DNA of 64,000 nucleotides. Origin: Liolophura sinensis. Taxonomy: Eukaryota > Mollusca > Polyplacophora > Chitonida > Chitonidae. The notes under the pieces are model-generated. The model was not told the origin of the DNA. It made no database searches and saw nothing but the letters and a program-made list of their open reading frames with translations. The DNA lies in NCBI RefSeq assembly GCF_032854445.1, contig NC_088305.1:14867717-14931716 (forward strand), written 5' to 3'. Made by a program: the position numbers and the translations under genes. This document shows positions 56,425-64,000 of this stretch, piece after piece. How positions within the stretch are numbered: the first letter of the stretch is position 1; the number at the start of each line of letters is the position of its first letter.

Positions 56425-57855
56425 TCCGGCTTGGACCCGGGTCGCCATTGCTCTTGGACTGTACACCCCACGTTTCCACTCTGTCCTTGCATTGAATGAA
56501 CCCCTTCTGAATAATCAGGAAAGGAATTACGGTAGCCATCGTGTTTTAACTCTTCCAAGCAGTCTGCAAAAATGCGCCACGCGACAAGATAATGGTTCTT
56601 TTGTGGGTCAAGCATTCCAAAGTGTTGTATTTTATTCGAACAATTCTGTTTGAGTAATAGAGACTTGGAAGAACCGTGTGTTACCAGAGAACTAAAGATT
56701 GCCTTCTGTTTGATATCGCAAATTACGGCCAAAAAATACGAAATGATGGGCGTAACGAGGTTGTTTTTATATGAAAATACAGTCACACGAAGACAGAGAA
56801 TCGCATGTACTACCATACGCTGTAACAGTTACACCCAAATTATCTCTACCCGACGACCTTCAGGTAACTACACCAGACTGCGCAAGCACAATTTTGGGCC
56901 TGATCTAGCGAAACCAAATATACCTCAGATGATGAATTTGGAAAGATGTAAAGGGATAATGTCTCTTCAAAGTAACAGGAGAAATACTGCCTTCGTCAGT
57001 TTTTCCGCAAGCGAATATCGCATTTTCCTATAAAAATTCCTCGCCGCCTTTGTAAGCTGGTGTATGTCGAAGACTACACACAAAAGTTTCCCGGCACCGA
57101 AATCTCCAATCTGCTTGGAAAAATCAGATTCTGTCCGGAATGAATGTATAGTCCAGCACAACGAGCATATCGTGAAAAATTCAGAAACAAAAGGGACTTT
57201 TGTCAGGCCCAAGCGGGGTGAAGGGTGAAGGAGGCCGTATTGGGACTCTCCCCATCCAATCCCCGATTCAAGGACTGTAGTCTGGCCCCAGGGGATGTCA
57301 GAACATTTATCCTGTCTGTTCAAAAGCCAAAGGCTTACACTTGTAAACGTATAGTGATGACATCTCTGGCAGAAAGCTTATAACGCGAATACCTGTCAAT
57401 GAGAGAATGTTATATGTGTCTGCGGATATAAAAGTGTGTATGTCTTGTCATACCATCGTTCATTCTTCATGGAAGAACGTATTGTCAACGTTTTCCTGTT
57501 CTGATTTGTTCCATGATCGTCAGGACTAAAAGCCATGAGATTTCTACAAATCCAATGCCCATCGTTGGATTTTAACCACTAATAAACAGCGCAGATGCTG
57601 GATACCTCATACCCCGTGACTACGAACACCTCAATACTGAAATACTTCAAACAGACTTACATTTGTAACGGTTTTATTATTTTTTTTCTTTCATTTATAA
57701 CGGCTGTAACAAGAAACCTGGAATCGTATTTACAATATGGATAGCACTAACTACAAAACTTCCAAAAACATTTGAAACCTTAAACAGATTACATGCACTG
57801 AAATACACATAAATGCACAACATATACAAATCAGTACTGCTCATCAGAATTCATT
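56425..57855. other. No gene assigned; two anonymous ORFs
   Basis: Minus ORFs at 56397-56816 (139 codons, entering the SINE at its 3' end; contains WRIFADCLEELKHDGYRN) and 56967-57323 (118 codons, contains GIGWGESQYGLLHPSPRLG) are above background length but match no family I know. Plus-strand 56650-57033 (127 codons) overlaps both. Poly-T lies near 57680. Confidence 0.3.

Positions 57856-57857
<2 letters not shown>

Positions 57858-57912
<55 letters not shown>
57858..57912. repeat. (TA)n microsatellite
   Basis: About 27 AT/TA dinucleotides. Confidence 0.95.
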
Positions 57913-57914
<2 letters not shown>

Positions 57915-57916
<2 letters not shown>

Positions 57917-59765
57917 CACATCAACCTAATCAGCGATAACTGTTATTCATTTACTTACGGCGCCATTTGCTTATTGCTATGGTTTCTTGTGAATCAAAGC
58001 AAAAAGATGTGAAATAAATGCCAGTGAGATCAATTCAATAGGGGAACATTGCCCACCTAAAACAATTTTATCCAAGCGCAGTACTCATTTGTTTTTGTTT
58101 TTTTTTGCAGTATGCCAGTGTTTCTGTATTGGTTGCACTCATAAAACAAGTACAAGCACTACAGTATAACAGTGAAAGAGTAACATTTTACTACAGGGCT
58201 TGGAACGCACTTGTATCGGCAGGAAATGTTGAGTGATCACACGCATTCACCGGGCCATCTGTGAATGAGTTATTTCAAATAGATAACACTCAGCTCATTT
58301 ATTTATATATTGATCTTGTCGCCAAATACAAGTATGACCGTTGGCCAGTTTTATATACACTTGCCAATGGAAACAACCATTTCTTTTACCGAAGTAGGCC
58401 ATGAATAGTTTACAAGGGCAGTACTAAAAATATCACAACTGTACAATATTTTTACTCATTGATGATGAAACTAATAAATGAATAATCAGTACATAAAATG
58501 TGGAGGCTTGTCAAATATTATTAAAAGCCTGGGAAACGAGTGAAGCCATTCCTAAAATCTTACACCTGTTATATTGAACTTCTCATCAGTGATTGAACTT
58601 CACATTAGTGACTGAACTTCTCATCAGGGATGGATTATAAACGACAGATCGATACGTTTTTAATTCTACCAAACTCACCCACAAAATACCTGGCTTAAGA
58701 GATGTTCAAAAAATGTGATTTGTCTCACAACATTGCAGAATATAACGAAACTGAAACTTGTGTTTGTTATTGCATTCTAGTTCAAAAGTAGAGAGTGTGT
58801 TTTATTTCCATTTGGGAAGCCCAAACCTCATACCCCACTGTTAAGTCCTTGGCAGCTTTGAAACCATCAATGTGAACAAATGAGTCAGTTGCATTGGCAG
58901 CTAGCTGCGTTATCAACGGCATTACCAACTGCTTTCAAAGCAGTGGTAATAAATTACCAGTTTGTAGACTGGATGAGCAACTGTTCCAACATAACTGACT
59001 GGATCTTCAAGAGGAGTCCTGGGCCCAGTTTCACAAAGTAGCGCAAGACATTTTTTTCATCATACATTTGTCGTACGATATTTTGTACGTCACTATCACC
59101 GTAGCATTGTCCTATATGTGTCATTATCGTACATGTACCACATCTTTGTTAAACACAAAGCCGCTTTGTGCACAAGTCTAAAACTTGACTCTTCTTTAAA
59201 TAACAAAATACTTTGAGTTGACAATGTACTATCACAACAGAGATTCAGATGTCAAATTTTATCTATGTGGATATATTTACGAGTTTACTTATAGGATATA
59301 GCATGAAATAGCTTTGTAACATGGCATGCAGGGGCACAAAGGCCACACTTGAATCACAGTACCACCTAGGTTTACACTACAAGGTGAAAACAACAACTGA
59401 TATCGAACAATGAATATACACACATACGATGTACAAACCCATCTTATTGTAAATACACGTAGAAGAAACATTATTTTATTACTTACCTTTTATTATTAAA
59501 TAAGTGTTACATGACAGGCTCAAAACAATCAAACCTTTCTTGAAGGCAAGAACACCTGTACTTAAATAGGGATATACAGAAATTTAGAAAAATTTGCATA
59601 TGGAAATGATCAGCAGTTGTTAAAACCTGATCAAAACTTTATTGTCATGATCACAAAAAAAAAAACAACTTCGCTGCCAATTTTGATTTGACTTACAATG
59701 CAAATACAACCAATATTTGTCATCTCACTGTGACATTTTGAAATGTGGTTCAGAATTTTTTTTCC
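57915..59765. other. No gene seen
   Basis: AT-rich with a threefold 19-bp repeat at about 58576-58632 (TGAACTTCTCATCAGTGAT). 'GGGCCCAGTTTCACAAAG' at 59021 resembles ends of molluscan MITEs, but no paired end was found. Confidence 0.45.
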
Positions 59766-59766
59766 A

Positions 59767-61926
59767 TATTCATCTATGCTATTCACACAGTATACTCACA
59801 CTTTTCACAGACTACTCATACATCCCATATTCATCTATGCTATTCACACAGTATACTCACACTTTTCACAGACTACTCATACATCCCATATTCATCTATG
59901 CTATTCACACAGCATACTCACACTTTTCACAGACTACTCATATATCCCATATTCATCTATGCTATTCACACAGCATACTCACACTTTTCACAGACTACTC
60001 ATACATCCCATATTCATCTATGCTATTCACACAGCATACTCATACTTTTCACACACTACTCATACATCCCATATTCATCTATGCTATCCACACAGCATAC
60101 TCACACTTTTCACAGACTACTCATACATCCCATATTCATCTATGCTATTCACACAGCATACTCACACTTTTCACACACTACTCATACATCCCATATTCAT
60201 CTATGCTATTCACACAGCATACTCACACTTTTCACAGACTACTCATACATCCCATATGCATCTATGCTATCCACACAGCATACTCACACTTTTCACAGAC
60301 TACTCATACATCCCATATTCATCTATGCTATTCACACTTTTCACAGACTACTCATATATCCCATATTTATCTATGCTATTCACACAGTATACTCACACTT
60401 TTCACAGACTACTCATATATCCCATATTCATCTATGCTATTCACACAGCATACTCACACTTTTCACAGACTACTCATATATCCCATATTCATCTATGCTA
60501 TTCACACAGCATACTCACACTTTTCACAGACTACTCATACATCCCATATGCATCTATGCTATCCACACAGCATACTCACACTTTTCACAGACTACTCATA
60601 CATCCCATATTCATCTATGCTATTCACACTTTTCACAGACTACTCATATATCCCATATTTATCTATGCTATTCACACAGTATACTCACACTTTTCACAGA
60701 CTACTCATATATCCCATATTCACCTATGCTATTCACACAGTATACTCACACTTTTCATACACTACTCATATATCCCATATTCATCTATGCTATTCACACA
60801 GTATACTCACACTTTTCATACACTACTCATATATCCCATATTCACCTATGCTATTCACACAGTATACTCACACTTTTCATACACTACTCATATATCCCAT
60901 ATTCATCTATGCTATTCACACAGTATACTCACACTTTTCATACACTACTCATATATCCCATATTCACCTATGCTATTCACACAGTATACTCACACTTTTC
61001 ACAGACTACTCATATATCCCATATTCACCTATGCTATTCACACAGTATACTCACACTTTTCATACACTACTCATATATCCCATATTCACCTATGCTATTC
61101 ACACAGTATACTCACACTTTTCATACACTACTCATATATCCCATATTCATCTATGCTATTCACACAGCATACTCACACTTTTCACAGACTACTCATACAT
61201 CCCATATTCATCTATGCTATCCACACAGCATACTCACACTTTTCATACACTACTCATATATCCCATATTCACCTATGCTATTCACACAGCATACTCACAC
61301 TTTTCATAGACTACTCATATATCCCATATTTATCTATGCTATTCACACAGCATACTCACACTTTTCACAGACTACTCATACATCCCATATTCATCTATGC
61401 TACTCACACAGCATACTCACACTTTTCACAGACTACTCATACATCCCATATTCACCTATGCTATTCACACAGCATACTCACACTTTTCACAGACTACTCA
61501 TACATCCCATATTCACCTATGCTATTCACACAGCATACTCACACTTTTCACAGACTACTCATATATCCCATATTCACCTATGCTATTCACACAGCATACT
61601 CACACTTTTCACAGACTACTCATACATCCCATATTCATCTATGCTAATCACACAGTATACTCACACTTTTCACAGACTACTCATACATCCCATATTCATC
61701 TATGCTAATCACACAGCATACTCACACTTTTCACAGACTACTCATACATCCCATATTCATCTATGCTATTCACACAGCATACTCACACTTTTCATAGACT
61801 ACTCATACATCCCATATTCATCTATGCTATCCACACAGCACACTCACACTTTTCATAGACTACTCATAAATCCCATATTCATCTATGCTATCCACACAGC
61901 ATACTCACACTTTTCACAGACTACTC
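59767..61926 (+). repeat. 61-bp minisatellite, about 35 copies
   Basis: The unit has TCATCTATGCTATTCACACA, GCATACTCACACTTTTCACA, GACTACTCATACATCCCATA and a final T. Recurring variants are CAGTATAC/CAGCATAC, CACAGACT/CATACACT, CATACATCC/CATATATCC and TTCATC/TTCACC. Two units near 60320 and 60620 lack the 13 bases ACAGCATACTCAC. A 292-bp block containing one of these is duplicated in tandem. No stop codon occurs in any forward frame of the unit, so three overlapping ORFs of 530, 634 and 755 codons run through it. None has a domain. Confidence 0.96.
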
Positions 61927-62059
61927 GTGGCTTGGGATTTCCCCAAATGGTTGTGACCAGATGTGATATGAATGTTAACTGCCTCCTCATTCATTCATTG
62001 TTTGACAACTAATCTTGAGTGAAAACTGCATAAAATACATGTGAATTTCAACAAGACAG

Positions 62060-62391
62060 TCCAAGAGCTAGATGAGATTTATTTCACATGAAAGTTATTA
62101 AAGCTTTGACTGTTTGGTGGGGTAGAGGTAGCCTACTTGACTACAGAAAACCTTGTCTTAAGAGCAGCCAGTGGTGGGGGTAGTGGGGCTCTTTCTAATT
62201 ACCCCCCAATTCAGTTTTATTTGACCTTGTGCCTATAAGGCTGACACCAATGCTACATTGTATGTAAAGTCACACTCATTTCGAATCTGCAACTTTCAGG
62301 TTTTCTGTAGTCAGGCTGGCTACCTCTACCCTATCAAGCAGTCAAAGCTTTAGTATCTTTTATGTCAAATAAATCTCAGCTAGCTCTTGGA
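62060..62391. mobile_element. 332-bp foldback MITE with 94-bp inverted ends
   Basis: 62060-62153 and 62298-62391 are inverted copies of each other (TCCAAGAGCTAG, 'TGAGATTTATTT', 'TAAAGCTTTGACTG', 'GGGTAGAGGTAGCC', 'TGACTACAGAAAACCT'), with roughly a dozen differences, around a 144-bp centre with no ORF. This is a typical small non-autonomous DNA transposon layout. No convincing target-site duplication is visible, so the superfamily is unknown. Confidence 0.88.
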
Positions 62392-62504
62392 ATAAGATGC
62401 TGAGCTACCGATGAGTGACATCTTATTACACATAGTCACAGGGAAACATACATGTTAAACTACTGTCATCGGTGTAATACAGAACTCATTAGTCATAATA
62501 TTAG

Positions 62505-62650
62505 TCACAGTAACACTAGCATGCTTATAGTAACATCTGTGTGATCAATGTGTCACAGTAACACTAGCATGCTTATAGTAACATCTGTGTGACCAATGTG
62601 TCACAGTAACACTCGCATGCTTATAGTAACATCTGTGTGATCAATGTGAT
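62505..62650 (+). repeat. 48-bp tandem repeat, 3 copies
   Basis: CACAGTAACACTAGCATGCT, TATAGTAACATCTGTGTGAT, CAATGTGT, with three single-base differences between copies. Confidence 0.93.
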
Positions 62651-62769
62651 GACATGACTGTCATCCGAGATCACATAAGAAAAATGACATCACTGTTATT
62701 CTAGTAATTTGTTGTGTCAAAATATTACTTTGCAGACATCTCTCACGTTTCTGAAAAAAAGACTTCACA

Positions 62770-62999
62770 GATAAAGATAACGAATTTCATTTTCACCCTC
62801 TTTATCGATGTCCTTCCTAACATGTTCCTGAACTTTGCAAATACATGTAGAATGTTTGAATTGTCCATGTCTCCATGACAATGGCAAAAAAAACACTCCT
62901 TGAAGTCTGGGCAAGCTACACCTTGTCATTCTCCATGTCTTAGAAACTCTCCCTCCCCACATGTTCCTGATTGTGGAGAATGAGTTTTTACAGATTGGC
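62770..62999 (-). pseudogene. Two decayed partial copies of the LRR exon's 3' end
   Basis: Downstream of the stop of the LRR exon, the minus strand repeats its end. A copy near 62985-62920 has 'CTCATTCTCCACAATCAGGA', ACATGTGG and AAGACATGGAGAATGACAA (the exon has CTCCACAACCTGGAGCATGT and AAGACATGGAGGAAGACAA). A copy near 62840-62780 has AGTTCAGGAACATGTTAGGA, AGGACATCGATAAAGAGG. Both are diverged and out of frame, and would lie in the 3' UTR if the gene is transcribed. Confidence 0.55.
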
Positions 63000-63006
63000 A
63001 ATGTTA

Positions 63007-63179
63007 CTAATTGTCTTCCTCCATGTCTTCCTCACTCTCTTCCCTGACATGCTCCAGGTTGTGGAGAATGACCTTCTGCAGGCATGGACAGCCTGGTATC
63101 TGTTCGGTGACATCTTGCTTCACCCACGTACTGTCCAGATTAAGCAGGGTCAGACTGGGCAGATGGAGTGTTCGGATAC
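63007..63179 (-). CDS. C-terminal exon of a leucine-rich-repeat protein
   Basis: The most gene-like exon in the window. On the minus strand a splice acceptor (TTATCTGCCCCAG, after AT-rich intron) is followed by 173 bases: phase-1 start, then IRTLHLPSLTLLNLDSTWV, KQDVTEQIPGCPCLQKVIL, HNLEHVREESEEDMEEDN and a stop (TAG, 63009-63007). The L-x-x-L-x-L-x-x-T-x-V pattern and the following P-x-L-Q-K-V-x-L-x-N-L fit the last one or two leucine-rich repeats of a protein, capped by an acidic tail. The composition is richer in G and C than its flanks. Upstream exons lie beyond 64000. The intron here contains three SINE pieces. The LRR subclass and function cannot be read from one exon; intracellular NLR-like or other LRR proteins are possible. 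Confidence 0.65.
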
Positions 63180-63199
63180 CTGGGGCAGATAACATTATA

Positions 63200-63420
63200 T
63201 ATATTATAAATATATAATCAAATAATATATCAAATATTTGATGTCATAATTATTTCCTTACCCTTTCTTCCCTGTGAAAAGGTCATTGTGTCTCATACAT
63301 AATGCCCAATATAATGATAATGGGTTTCCAGGCAGGAAATGTCATGAGGATTTGAAGCCATTATTTTTAAATGTACATGCTTAAACTTAAAATTGCTTAT
63401 ATACCTTTGCCTAAATAAAA
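63200..63420 (-). other. Intron sequence upstream of the LRR exon
   Basis: AT-rich, including (TA)-like runs at 63194-63235. Nothing else was recognised. Confidence 0.4.
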
Positions 63421-63421
63421 T

Positions 63422-63573
63422 CCGTAAGTGGGAAGGTCTGCCAGCAACCTGCGGATGGTCGTGGGTTTTCCCTGGGCTCTGCCTGGTTTCCTCCCACCAA
63501 AATGCTGGCTGCCGTTGTATAAGTGAAATACCCTTGTGTACGGCGTAAAACACCAGTCAAATAAATAAATAAA
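63422..63573 (+). mobile_element. 5'-truncated SINE
   Basis: From CGTAAGTGGGAAGGTCTGCC to the AAATAAATAAATAAA tail, with ATACCCTTGTGTACGGCG in place of ATATTCTTGAGTACGGCG. Its tail abuts another SINE piece on the opposite strand. Confidence 0.9.
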
Positions 63574-63665
63574 CCCACGACCATCCACAGGTTGCTGGCA
63601 GACCTTCCCACATACGACCAGAGAGGAAGCCAGCATGAACTGGACTTGAACTCACGGCGACCGCA
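63574..63665 (-). mobile_element. SINE fragment in inverted contact with its neighbour
   Basis: The minus strand reads GCGGTCGCCGTGAGTTCAAG, 'TCCAGTTCATGCTGGCTTCC', 'TATGTGGGAAGGTCTGCCAG' and ends at GATGGTCGTGGG. It therefore holds the B box and front body, but neither A box nor tail. About 40 bp (63426-63465) are the inverse of 63574-63612. Confidence 0.88.
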
Positions 63666-63767
63666 GAAACTTTGGAAAGAATGTACATGTCAGCATCTGC
63701 AGATGTGTGCATCGGAAACTTTGTGAAAAATTTGGGGGACATATTTGTCGTCATGTTATATTGAAGC

Positions 63768-64000
63768 GGAACCTCCGTGGCTCAGTTGGTTAGCGCATTA
63801 GCGCAGCTTAATGACCCAGGAGCCTCTCACCAATGCGGTCGCTGTAAGTTCAAGTCCAGCTGGCTACCTCTCCAGCCGTATGTGGGAAGGTCTGCCAGCA
63901 ACCTGCGGATGGTCGTGGGTTTCCCCCGGGCTCTGCCCGGTTTCCTCCCACCATAATGCTGGCCGCCGTCATACAAGTGAAATATTATTGAGTACGGCGT
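63768..64000 (+). mobile_element. Full-length SINE cut by the window edge
   Basis: Begins GGAACCTCCGTGGCTCAGTT with a complete A box, includes GCGCAGCTTAATGACCCAGG, 'CGCTGTAAGTTCAAGTCC' (B box with one change), CCCCCGGGCTCTGCCCGG and 'GAAATATTATTGAGTACGGC'. Only the last tail bases fall outside. A small deletion (AGCTGGCTACC for AGCTCATGCTGGCTTCC) is present. Confidence 0.93.

Noticed and set aside
56275-56466. Minus ORFs over SINE 3' ends containing a hydrophobic YLFIYLI-type stretch
   Set aside because: The stretch is the translation of the antisense AAATAAATAAAT tail and recurs at every SINE copy.
59743-62012. Three very long ORFs (530-755 codons) as a repeat protein
   Set aside because: They coincide with the 61-bp array, whose unit has no stop in any forward frame, and there is no domain, start context or splice evidence. 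All three frames cannot be under coding constraint.
63011-63217. Plus-strand ORFs over the LRR exon
   Set aside because: They are antisense shadows. The minus strand has the splice acceptor, the LRR pattern and the acidic C-terminus.

Overview
The window reads as nuclear DNA of an animal, most likely a lophotrochozoan and probably a mollusc. It is AT-rich, has no operons or long intron-free genes, and is full of tRNA-derived SINEs, small inverted-repeat elements, a decayed Penelope-like retroelement and more than a dozen minisatellites. The taxon is inferred from memory of SINE style (tRNA-like head, body with a 'GTGGGAAGGTCTG' block, AAATAAATAAAT tail) and was not tested by any search.

Layout. 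1-5.8 kb: mostly featureless, with a 5'-truncated and frameshifted Penelope-like reverse transcriptase (minus strand, about 2.85-3.87 kb) lying between two blocks of the same ~60-bp repeat, then a 5'-truncated SINE with a clean target-site duplication. 5.8-12.2 kb: four separate tandem arrays (46, 46, 27 and 63-72 bp units), one anonymous 223-codon ORF, a copy of an unnamed interspersed repeat and a second SINE family. 12-29 kb: sparse, with a 31-bp array, two mutually inverted 35-bp arrays, a 66-bp array, simple repeats and two strong hairpins. 29.5-31.65 kb: a foldback structure whose two 302-bp arms differ at only two positions by eye. 33.9-45 kb: candidate first or internal exons, a composite 78/92-bp array, and one His/Cys-rich fragment. 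45-57 kb: two MITE-like or coding-looking repeats, more arrays, many SINEs (one nested inside another) and a candidate first exon. 57-64 kb: a 2.16-kb array of a 61-bp unit, a 332-bp foldback MITE, and the only strongly gene-like exon, a C-terminal leucine-rich-repeat exon on the minus strand at 63.0-63.2 kb, whose upstream intron is filled with SINEs to the window end.

No complete protein-coding gene, rRNA, functional tRNA or CRISPR can be supported. The large ORFs at 5.9-7.0, 46.2-46.9 and 59.7-62.0 kb are products of stop-free repeat units, not evidence of genes. The few exon calls rest on splice-site consensus, reading-frame phase and start context only, and need RNA evidence. I cannot name a proven new biological system here. 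The strongest leads are the near-identical inverted arms at 29.5-31.65 kb, the density of unrelated minisatellites (roughly 11 kb of the 64 kb), the 332-bp foldback MITE, the nested SINE with its target-site duplication, and the LRR terminal exon with decayed copies of its own 3' end downstream.
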